64,000 nucleotides of DNA, taken from contig NZ_QNVT01000018.1 of NCBI RefSeq assembly GCF_003385515.1, forward strand, positions 1-64,000, given 5' to 3'. Below the pieces are notes generated by a model, which was given only the letters and a program-made list of their open reading frames with translations, was not told the origin of the DNA and searched no databases. Source of the DNA: Chryseobacterium pennae. Its GTDB lineage: Bacteria > Bacteroidota > Bacteroidia > Flavobacteriales > Weeksellaceae. Shown here piece by piece: positions 50,158 through 56,800 of this stretch. The position numbers and the translations under genes were made by a program. How positions within the stretch are numbered: position 1 is the first letter of the stretch; every line of letters starts with the position of its first letter.

Positions 50158-50322
50158 ATGATACAATTTTTATTGATATTATTAGGACTAATCTCTCCAA
50201 ACAACAATACAAAATCAAGCCACCCTAATCAAGCATCAACAACAGTACAACATAGCACAGATCTTGGCGAAAATTTAGATACTGGAGAAGAAAAAGGTCC
50301 CGTGCTTCCTCCCAAAAAGTAG
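50158..50322 (+). CDS. MIQF-type small peptide, copy 6
   Basis: This 54-residue peptide (start MIQFLLILLGLISPNN) has an Asn/Ser/Thr-rich middle, then STDLGENLDTGEE and the variant end KGPVLPPKK. The VLPPKK ending is shared with copy 10 (TIPVLPPKK), dividing the tandem copies into TQTPPKK and PVLPPKK endings. It sits 17 bp after copy 5 and 24 bp before copy 7. Confidence 0.7.
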   Translation: MIQFLLILLGLISPNNNTKSSHPNQASTTVQHSTDLGENLDTGEEKGPVLPPKK

Positions 50323-50346
50323 TTTATAAACACTCAATTAACAACG

Positions 50347-50508
50347 ATGATACAATTTCTATTAATATTGTTAGGTTTCGGATTTCCAAACCACAATGTA
50401 AATACAATAAACAATAGCCCAACCTCGATAACTTTACAGAATAATACTGATCTCGGAGAAGGGTTGGATACTAGCGGAGAAAACGGACAAACTCCCCCAA
50501 GAAAATAA
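50347..50508 (+). CDS. MIQF-type small peptide, copy 7
   Basis: This 53-residue peptide (start MIQFLLILLGFGFPNHN) continues NNTDLGEGLDTSGENGQTPPRK. It is most like copy 5 in its C-terminal half and copy 6 in its first ten residues, as expected for tandem duplication with exchange. The spacer after it (ACTACAAATAAAA) is repeated exactly after copy 8. Confidence 0.7.
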   Translation: MIQFLLILLGFGFPNHNVNTINNSPTSITLQNNTDLGEGLDTSGENGQTPPRK

Positions 50509-50530
50509 ACTACAAATAAAACTTTATACT

Positions 50531-50722
50531 ATGTTTCAATTTATTTTAATTCTTTTAGGTTTGCTATCTTCTGGTGAAAAATCAAATACCATTGGCAGAC
50601 AATCTTCTTGTAACAATACATCTTATATTAATCAAACTTCTACAGCTGTACAATATAATACAGATTTTAATGAAGATATTGATACGAGTGGGGAAACAAC
50701 CCAAACACCTCCTAAAAAATAA
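50531..50722 (+). CDS. MIQF-type small peptide, copy 8
   Basis: This 63-residue peptide (start MFQFILILLGLLSSGEK) has a single cysteine (SSCNNTSYIN), unique among the copies. It ends FNEDIDTSGETTQTPPKK. The Met-Phe-Gln-Phe start differs from the usual MIQF. Flanking spacers on both sides carry the same ACTACAAATAAAA string, evidence that the duplicated unit includes the spacer. Confidence 0.7.
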   Translation: MFQFILILLGLLSSGEKSNTIGRQSSCNNTSYINQTSTAVQYNTDFNEDIDTSGETTQTPPKK

Positions 50723-50746
50723 ACTACAAATAAAAAACTCAATACA

Positions 50747-50953
50747 ATGTTTAAATTCATATTAATTCTCTTAGGAATAATGTCGCCGAATGAGGAACCA
50801 AACAGAATGAATACTCAAACTCCCACCTCAATTCAAAACAATCTATTTGAAAATGTTTCTCTAATCCAGGAAGATGAAAATAGAGATGGGAATGGCCATG
50901 GAAATGGAGGCAACACAGGTGGAAATACAGGACAACTGCCACCTCCTTTTTAA
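50747..50953 (+). CDS. MIQF-type small peptide, copy 9 (Gly-rich subtype)
   Basis: This 68-residue peptide (start MFKFILILLGIMSPNEE) has the hydrophobic start of the tandem copies but the Gly/Asn-rich tail of copy 4: RDGNGHGNGGNTGGNTGQLPPPF. The shared DGNG.GHG.GGNT.GNTGQ.PPP block, 5 kb apart, suggests either a distinct subtype with its own partner or gene conversion. It lacks the LDTGGE block of its neighbours. Confidence 0.68.
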   Translation: MFKFILILLGIMSPNEEPNRMNTQTPTSIQNNLFENVSLIQEDENRDGNGHGNGGNTGGNTGQLPPPF

Positions 50954-50979
50954 CTTTGTTAATCATTATTTAAAATATC

Positions 50980-51141
50980 ATGCTACAATTCTTATTAATA
51001 CTGTTAGGGATTAGTTTCCCAAATAACACCGTGAAAACAACAAGTAATAATCAGAAGATAATGTCTCAAGTCAGCACAAATCTTAGTGAAGGACTTGATA
51101 CTGGTGGAGATACCATTCCTGTACTTCCACCTAAAAAATAA
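50980..51141 (+). CDS. MIQF-type small peptide, copy 10
   Basis: This 53-residue peptide (start MLQFLLILLGISFPNN) continues STNLSEGLDTGGDTIPVLPPKK. It is the last copy of the second cluster. Its final 11 bp overlap the 3' end of the convergent pectate-lyase-fold ORF, and a hairpin (51149-51176) follows at once. The frame, start motif and C-terminal motif are intact. Confidence 0.7.
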   Translation: MLQFLLILLGISFPNNTVKTTSNNQKIMSQVSTNLSEGLDTGGDTIPVLPPKK

Positions 51142-52681
51142 CAAATAAAACGGCTGCTATTTTTATAGCAGCCGTTGTTATATATTTTGGGTATTTTCCT
51201 AAATTCAAAAAATATATAACAATATTCCCTGATGCATCTACCCAACTATTTCCATTAAACCAGATCGGTTTTAATAAATCTGTGTCAAATATCATGGAAC
51301 CTACAGAATTATTCTGAGGTCTTTGAGCTGAACCTAAATGGACTGTGGCATTATATTTATTAGGAATATATGTGCCAAGAATTTTATCTCTTACATTTTG
51401 AATAGTCGTCATTTTTCCATTATCAATAATTCCCTCGCTTGGTAATGGAAAATATTTGATGGTTACATTTTCTATTTTTGTAGCTTCAGCAGAATTATCA
51501 ATCTGTACTTCCTGCCAAAATCCTCCTAAAACGGTAGACCCCTGACCTTGAAACCATGCTTTTTTGGATGCATAGCAATTAATATAGACAGTATGAATTC
51601 CGTCATCAAGAATATCTGCTATTGAATAATCATTTTCAAATGCACTTCCAATAAATGTATTATAACGGCTTCCTCTACTTATCATTAAGCCATACTTTGT
51701 ACAGGATTCCGGAGTTCCACCATAAAAAGTATTCTGATCACCTTGAAAAATATTGACCCCAAAAGACATTCCTTCCATTTTGATATCATAAAAAGAATTG
51801 TTACTACAGTTTCCAATTCCATTTAATACTTCTACTATTACTTCCTCTCCTTCTATTATCTGTTTTTCTTTTTGTATTCTATGCCCATGATCCAATTTTA
51901 ATCCCTGATAAGGAATATTTTTATTACCTGTCTTCATAACAGTATCAACATCAGAACTACATTGTAAATTTTTGAAACCGGAAAGCATAACTCCTTTAAA
52001 ATAAAAGCCTATTCCTAAGTCTTTATCAGCTTCCCGTACGGCAACATTCTCCCAATTACTATGAGATATTCCCTGAGCAAAAATCAATACTTCTGTATTA
52101 TACTGCCCTTCTACAACAATATTGTTAAGATTTAAGTTTTTACAAAATGGAGGTGAAGAATAATCATCCTTAAATGCATTCATCTCTAATGCAATACCCC
52201 CCTTCATACATTTTAAAACAACACCTCTGAAAGTTTCTCCTTTAATAGTCAGGTTCTCTATTTTTATATTCCCAATATCAGTATATCGATAAATACCGTT
52301 AGGAAAATATATAGTAATCGCTTTGTCAAATTGATGGTACAATACATCCATACCATTCGGTGCCTTTCCAGATATTATTCTCTCTTTTCTGTAATTTTCG
52401 CAAAACGCCAGCGCCCTTTTGATAGCAGCATTATTATCTGTAAGATCATCTCCCTTAGCACCAAATCTTTGGATATTTAATTGTCCGCTGGTCAAAAAAT
52501 TAGTATCTACATAAAAATCATTCCCTTTTTTTCTGTAGACAACTCCATCGTCAATTAATGTTGCTGAACCTGTATACTTTTGGTAGTTCACATTTTCCTT
52601 GGTAAAACTATCAACTAATTGAACTAGATCCTCTGAAGGATAAACACTCGTTGGGCTAAAAAAATCTTCTGTAAAAATCAT
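51131..52681 (-). CDS. Pectate-lyase-3-type right-handed beta-helix protein
   Basis: This 516-residue protein has IQRFGAKGDDLTDNNAAIKRALAFC, the N-terminal signature of Pectate_lyase_3/GH28-related proteins, then beta-helix repeats (IKIENLTIKGETFRGVVLKC, NLNLNNIVVEGQYNTEVL, NCSNNSFYDIKMEGMSFGVNIFQGDQNTFYGGTPESC). No signal peptide is present, as in phage tail-spike-like proteins. The C-terminal GSMIFDTDLLKPIWFNGNSWVDASGN is usually the end in such proteins. Here the frame runs on for about 33 residues through a terminator hairpin, which suggests a lost stop or a frameshift at the T6 run. Substrate is unknown. Confidence 0.7.
   Translation of the reverse strand: MIFTEDFFSPTSVYPSEDLVQLVDSFTKENVNYQKYTGSATLIDDGVVYRKKGNDFYVDTNFLTSGQLNIQRFGAKGDDLTDNNAAIKRALAFCENYRKERIISGKAPNGMDVLYHQFDKAITIYFPNGIYRYTDIGNIKIENLTIKGETFRGVVLKCMKGGIALEMNAFKDDYSSPPFCKNLNLNNIVVEGQYNTEVLIFAQGISHSNWENVAVREADKDLGIGFYFKGVMLSGFKNLQCSSDVDTVMKTGNKNIPYQGLKLDHGHRIQKEKQIIEGEEVIVEVLNGIGNCSNNSFYDIKMEGMSFGVNIFQGDQNTFYGGTPESCTKYGLMISRGSRYNTFIGSAFENDYSIADILDDGIHTVYINCYASKKAWFQGQGSTVLGGFWQEVQIDNSAEATKIENVTIKYFPLPSEGIIDNGKMTTIQNVRDKILGTYIPNKYNATVHLGSAQRPQNNSVGSMIFDTDLLKPIWFNGNSWVDASGNIVIYFLNLGKYPKYITTAAIKIAAVLFVIF
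51149..51176. terminator. Hairpin between peptide copy 10 and the beta-helix gene
   Basis: AACGGCTGCTAT (51149-51160) and ATAGCAGCCGTT (51165-51176) form a perfect 12-bp stem with a TTTT loop. The minus side has the better T-tract. It lies inside the extended C-terminal frame of the beta-helix ORF. Confidence 0.85.
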
Positions 52682-52772
52682 AATAATCTCTTGTTTAAGG
52701 TTAACATGACGAAGATATCAAGAGACAGCGCCAAAACTTGACGTATCATAAAAAGAATCAAGGCAAAAGAAA

Positions 52773-52796
52773 AAGGCATCTCATCCGAGACGCCTT
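52773..52796 (-). terminator. Terminator of the elaA-engB unit
   Basis: AAGGC.TCTC / GAGA.GCCTT (52773-52796, ATCC loop, one mismatch) is followed on the minus strand by TTTTTCTTTTG. Confidence 0.8.
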
Positions 52797-52803
52797 CTTT
52801 ATT

Positions 52804-53256
52804 TTATTTCCTAATCATTTCCGTATGCGGAATATCATCTTCCAGATATTTCTTTCCGGTATCTTCAAAACCAAAATAACCATAGAACTTCAGCAGATAA
52901 TCCTGCGCTGAAATTCTGATCTCAGAAGTATGAAAACGATTCTCTATTGTGTCAACAGCATATTTAATCAATAGTTTTCCTAAGCTTTTTCCTCTGCCCT
53001 TCTCCGTTGTCAAAACCCTTCCAATAGAAGTTTCATCATATTTTATTCCTTTATCAAAAATACGGCAGTATGCAAGTACTTCCCCATTTTCCTCTGCCCA
53101 GATATGAACCGCTTTCTGGTCATAATTATCAAGATCGGGATAAGGACAGTTTTGCTCAATAACAAAAACATCAATACGGGCCTTCAATACAGCATATAGC
53201 TCAGGGACTGTAAATCCATCAAAAGTTTTGATTTTCCAGATCATATTATTACTCAT
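52804..53256 (-). CDS. elaA: ElaA-family GNAT acetyltransferase
   Basis: This 150-residue protein has the ElaA pattern LYAVLKARIDVFVIEQNCPYPDLDNYDQKAVHIWA, then the acetyl-CoA loop GRVLTTEKGRGKSLGKLLI (the RxxGxG/A motif) and RISAQDYLLKFYGYFGFEDTG. It should acetylate an amine from acetyl-CoA; the substrate is unknown. It overlaps the end of engB by 8 bp, so the two are translationally coupled, and is the last gene before a terminator. Confidence 0.9.
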   Translation of the reverse strand: MSNNMIWKIKTFDGFTVPELYAVLKARIDVFVIEQNCPYPDLDNYDQKAVHIWAEENGEVLAYCRIFDKGIKYDETSIGRVLTTEKGRGKSLGKLLIKYAVDTIENRFHTSEIRISAQDYLLKFYGYFGFEDTGKKYLEDDIPHTEMIRK

Positions 53257-53872
53257 CGAAGCTTACACTATTTTGAGTTAAAAAATCATTCGTTGTGTCT
53301 ATGAACTTCAAAATCTCATCACCACCTGTTTTCTTTTCAGCGGAAGTAATATATAATTCAGGAAGATCCTCCCATGTTTTGTGCAGTTCCGATTTATAAT
53401 TTTCAAAGTTTTTAATAACCTCGCCTGGCTTTAACTTATCTGACTTGGTAAAAACGATTGAAAAAGGAACCCCACTCTCCCCACACCACTGGATGAATTC
53501 CAGATCAATCTTTTGCGGATTGTGTCTTGAATCTACCAACACAAAAAGATTCACCAAGTTTCTCCTGTTCAGAATATAGTTGGTAATCAGCTTTTCAAAA
53601 TCCTTTCTCAGAGACTTTGAAACTTTTGCATACCCATATCCCGGTAAATCGGTAAGGTACCAGTTTTCATTCACTAGAAAATGATTAATCAGCTGAGTTT
53701 TTCCGGGAGTCTGTGATGTTTTGGCCAAATCCTTATGATTCATCATGGCGTTGATCAATGAAGACTTTCCTACATTGGATCTTCCGATAAAAGCATATTC
53801 AGGAAGATTAGCTTCAGGACAATCCTGCCATTTTCCACTACTTTTTACAAACGTTGCTGTCTTAATAATCAT
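53249..53872 (-). CDS. engB: Ribosome-biogenesis GTPase EngB (YihA/YsxC)
   Basis: This 207-residue TRAFAC GTPase has G1 GRSNVGKSS (30-38), G3 DLPGYGYAKV, G4 TKSDK and the switch-region TSQTPGKTQ. It is needed for 50S subunit maturation. It lies between an alpha/beta hydrolase gene (62 bp upstream) and elaA (8-bp overlap). The domain is complete and of standard length. Confidence 0.96.
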   Translation of the reverse strand: MIIKTATFVKSSGKWQDCPEANLPEYAFIGRSNVGKSSLINAMMNHKDLAKTSQTPGKTQLINHFLVNENWYLTDLPGYGYAKVSKSLRKDFEKLITNYILNRRNLVNLFVLVDSRHNPQKIDLEFIQWCGESGVPFSIVFTKSDKLKPGEVIKNFENYKSELHKTWEDLPELYITSAEKKTGGDEILKFIDTTNDFLTQNSVSFDE

Positions 53873-53933
53873 TTTGAATATATTTTAGAAAAATAAACCA
53901 TTAAGAAAAGCTCTTAATGGTCATTTATATGTT

Positions 53934-54695
53934 TTAAACTTTATCTTTTACCCAGTTGTATAGGATTTCATTGAACTCTTCTGGTTTTTCCATCATGGCA
54001 GCATGACCACAATGATCTATCCAGAACAAGTCCGAATTAGGAATAAACTTATGCATATCCTCAGCCACTTCAGGCGGAGTTACATTATCCTGTTTTCCCC
54101 AGATCAGACATGTTGGCGTCAGGATCTTCGGAAGATCGTTCAGCATATTGTGTTTGATGGCACTTCTTGCCAGCATTACCGTTTTTATTCCTTTCATTCT
54201 GTCATTCACTACAGCAAAAACTTCATCTACAAGATCTTCAGTAGCAACTTTCGGGTCATAAAAAACCTCTTCTGTTTTCTTTCTGATATAAGATCTGTCA
54301 TTCTTTCTTGGAAAACTGTCACCGAAAGTTCTTTCATATAAGCCTGAACTACCCGTAAGAACCAGATTCTTTACCAGATCAGGTCTAGCCAAGGTCAAAA
54401 TAAGCCCTACATGTCCCCCCATTGAATTTCCAACAATGGTAACAGGTTCTGAAATATGACTTTCTATAAACTTGATGATATATTTCGCGATAGTGGTAAG
54501 ATTCGTATTGAGTACTGGTAAATCATAGATAGGCAACTGAGGAACATATACTTTGAATCCTCTGTCTGAAAAAAAATCTACCATTTTATCGAAATTACTC
54601 AAACCACCCATTAACCCGTGCAACAGCACTAATGGACGTCCTTCCCCAGCCTCTACATAGGAATATTTCTTTTCTTTTTTTGTACTAAATATCAT
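53934..54695 (-). CDS. Alpha/beta-fold hydrolase
   Basis: This 253-residue protein starts at ATG 54693-54695 (MIFSTKKEKKYSY); a longer frame from 54740 would start upstream of the -7 box. The fold is shown by the oxyanion HGLMGG, the nucleophile elbow GNSMGG, the acid in WGKQDNVTPPEVA and the His in DHCGHAAMMEKPEEF: a complete Ser-Asp-His triad. Relatives include esterases and C-C hydrolases of the MhpC/BioH type, so the substrate is not defined. It is probably co-transcribed with engB-elaA. Confidence 0.87.
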   Translation of the reverse strand: MIFSTKKEKKYSYVEAGEGRPLVLLHGLMGGLSNFDKMVDFFSDRGFKVYVPQLPIYDLPVLNTNLTTIAKYIIKFIESHISEPVTIVGNSMGGHVGLILTLARPDLVKNLVLTGSSGLYERTFGDSFPRKNDRSYIRKKTEEVFYDPKVATEDLVDEVFAVVNDRMKGIKTVMLARSAIKHNMLNDLPKILTPTCLIWGKQDNVTPPEVAEDMHKFIPNSDLFWIDHCGHAAMMEKPEEFNEILYNWVKDKV

Positions 54696-54717
54696 ATAAT
54701 GCCTTAATAAAGCCTTG

Positions 54718-54725
54718 CAAAAATA
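54718..54725 (-). promoter_or_regulatory. -7 box of the hydrolase-engB-elaA unit
   Basis: Minus-strand TATTTTTG is a perfect TAnnTTTG match, 22 nt before the ATG at 54695. It decides against the longer start at 54740. Confidence 0.55.
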
Positions 54726-54919
54726 CAAATTAAACCTCAAAAATATTTTGATTACCCTAATTTAAGATAAAAATAATATAATATTCTCCTTTTTAACTTT
54801 TTTTTTCAAAATCCCTTTATTATGGCCTAAATAACAGTTTTAACAACCGCCTACATATCAATTAATTACATTCTTATAGCTCAATCTTTAATAAAACTTA
54901 TTAACATTGAGTCAAAAAG

Positions 54920-54944
54920 TGGGAAAAAGTGGGAAATTTTGGAA
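54920..54944 (+). promoter_or_regulatory. MraZ box
   Basis: TGGGA (54920), TGGGA (54930) and TGGAA (54940) repeat every 10 bp with 5-nt spacers. This matches the TGGGN direct repeats bound by MraZ in E. coli and predicts autoregulation of the dcw cluster. Confidence 0.75.
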
Positions 54945-54953
54945 ATTATTATA

Positions 54954-54961
54954 TAAATTTG
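54954..54961 (+). promoter_or_regulatory. -7 box of the dcw cluster
   Basis: TAAATTTG is a perfect TAnnTTTG match just after the MraZ repeats and 6 nt before ATG 54968, so bound MraZ would block this promoter. It also rules out the GTG start at 54929. Confidence 0.65.
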
Positions 54962-54967
54962 TCCCAA

Positions 54968-55426
54968 ATGAAAAATTTCATTGGAACATATGAGTGTAAA
55001 ATTGACGACAAAGGCCGCTTAAAAGTCCCTTCATCTTTAATCAAACAGATGGAAAACTTCGAAGACAAGGCGTTTGTAGTCAAAAGATCTGTGTTCCAAC
55101 CTTGTCTGGAGGTCTATCCAATGAATGCATGGGATAAACTGATAGGCAAAATTAATAAACTGAACAGATTCATAAAAAAGAATGCTGATTTCATACGAAT
55201 GTTTACGGCAGGAGTAAAAACAGTAGAATTGGATAATGCAGGAAGACTGCAGATTTCAAAAGACCTGACCACTTTCGCAAATCTTCAGAAAGATATTGTG
55301 ATTACCAGTGCAGGAGAACTCTTTGAAATTTGGGATAAAGATGCCTACGAACAGGTAATTTCCACCAATGAAATTGATTTTGCCAGCCTTGCCGAAGATG
55401 TAATGGGCTCTTTCGATGAAGAATAG
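54968..55426 (+). CDS. mraZ: Transcriptional regulator MraZ
   Basis: This 152-residue protein starts at ATG 54968; the longer frame begins with a GTG inside the MraZ box. It has two tandem SpoVT/AbrB-like MraZ halves, the first at FIGTYECKIDDKGRLKVPSSL and the second at GVKTVELDNAGRLQISKDL. It binds the repeats directly upstream and controls cell-division and wall genes. It is the first gene of the cluster, 47 bp before rsmH. Confidence 0.95.
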   Translation: MKNFIGTYECKIDDKGRLKVPSSLIKQMENFEDKAFVVKRSVFQPCLEVYPMNAWDKLIGKINKLNRFIKKNADFIRMFTAGVKTVELDNAGRLQISKDLTTFANLQKDIVITSAGELFEIWDKDAYEQVISTNEIDFASLAEDVMGSFDEE

Positions 55427-55473
55427 CTGTAGCGGTTATTAAAGATTTTATTTAATAAAAAACACAATTAAGC

Positions 55474-56367
55474 ATGTATCATAACCCCGTTTTGTTGAAG
55501 CAGAGTGTAGATGATTTGGTGACGAATCCTGACGGAATCTATGTGGACTGCACCTTTGGAGGTGGCGGCCACTCAAGAGAGATTTTGAGCAGACTTTCTG
55601 ACAAAGGAAAACTGTTCAGCTTCGATCAGGATCTGGATGCGCTTAAAAATACAATTGATGACCCCAGATTTACATTAGTGAATCAGAATTTCAGATTTCT
55701 GGAAAACTCTTTATTGATGTATGGAGCACCTCAGGTTGATGGTGTTTTGGCTGATTTGGGAGTTTCTTCTCATCAGTTTGACGAAGCAGACCGTGGATTT
55801 TCTACAAGAAGCAATGCTCCTTTAGATATGCGAATGAATGTGATGCAGAGTCTTGATGCCAAAAGAGTAATTAATGAATATGGCGAAGAAGAACTTGCAG
55901 ATATTTTTTATTACTATGGAGAATTAAGAGAAGCAAGAAAGCTGGCAAGAGATATTGTTCATCACAGAAAAACAAAAACCATAAATACCACAGAGGATTT
56001 GAAGAAGCTTTTCAGCTATCTTCCGCCTCATAAAGTGAATAAATTCTATGCACAGCTTTTTCAGGCAGTAAGAATAGAAGTAAACCAGGAACTTGAAGTA
56101 TTAAAAGAAATGCTGGTTCAGGCTTACAATGTTTTAAAACCGGAAGGAAGGCTAGTAGTAATTTCTTACCACTCTTTAGAAGACCGTTTGGTAAAAAGAT
56201 TCCTAAAAAACGGAATGTTTGAAGGAGAACCGGAAAGAGATATCTACGGAAATTATAAAAAGGCATTCGAATTGGTTAAGAGCAAAGCAATCGTCCCGGA
56301 CGATAAGGAGATTGAAGAAAACTCAAGAGCAAGAAGTGCAAAAATGAGAACAGGAATAAAAGTATAA
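55474..56367 (+). CDS. rsmH: 16S rRNA m4C1402 methyltransferase RsmH
   Basis: This 297-residue SAM methyltransferase is identified by YHNPVLLKQSVDDLV, the SAM motif YVDCTFGGGGHSREIL, ADLGVSSHQFDEADRGFS and ISYHSLEDRLVKRFL. It makes the N4-methyl of C1402 in 16S rRNA at the P site. Its place between mraZ and ftsL is the standard dcw order. Confidence 0.97.
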   Translation: MYHNPVLLKQSVDDLVTNPDGIYVDCTFGGGGHSREILSRLSDKGKLFSFDQDLDALKNTIDDPRFTLVNQNFRFLENSLLMYGAPQVDGVLADLGVSSHQFDEADRGFSTRSNAPLDMRMNVMQSLDAKRVINEYGEEELADIFYYYGELREARKLARDIVHHRKTKTINTTEDLKKLFSYLPPHKVNKFYAQLFQAVRIEVNQELEVLKEMLVQAYNVLKPEGRLVVISYHSLEDRLVKRFLKNGMFEGEPERDIYGNYKKAFELVKSKAIVPDDKEIEENSRARSAKMRTGIKV

Positions 56368-56434
56368 ATGATAAAATATAAGTGATAAACGATTCAGAAT
56401 TATCATTTATCATCCATCAATTATAAAAAGAACA

Positions 56435-56800
56435 GTGGCAAAAAGAACAACAAATCGCCCCCAGAAAAGACTCACTTTTATAGACATTATAAAAGGAAAC
56501 TTTCTGAATCGTGATGAGATCAAAATACATTATAAGTATTTTCTCCTGTTGTTTATCCTGATGATGGCTATGATTTACAGTAACCATCTCGTCAATAAAA
56601 AAATTAAAATTGTAAACGCCTTAAAGGAAGAAACAGAAGAATACAAATCGAGAAATGCTTACGCCCAGAGTAAGCTAATCAAAGTAAAAATGGAATCAGA
56701 GCTGGGGAAAGAGGTTGCGCGGGACTCTTTAATGACCCTCGAAAACCACCCTCATAAATTGCTAATAAAACTGGACAGTACAGATGCAAAAGCAAAATGA
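56435..56800 (+). CDS. ftsL: FtsL-like cell-division protein
   Basis: This 121-residue bitopic protein starts at GTG 56435. A cytoplasmic basic N-terminus is followed by one helix (about 36-54, FLLLFILMMAMIYSNHL) and a periplasmic coiled coil (KKIKIVNALKEETEEYKSRNAYAQSKL). The sequence is poorly conserved, but position between rsmH and ftsI plus topology make FtsL the natural call. It overlaps ftsI by 17 bp. Confidence 0.85.
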   Translation: MAKRTTNRPQKRLTFIDIIKGNFLNRDEIKIHYKYFLLLFILMMAMIYSNHLVNKKIKIVNALKEETEEYKSRNAYAQSKLIKVKMESELGKEVARDSLMTLENHPHKLLIKLDSTDAKAK

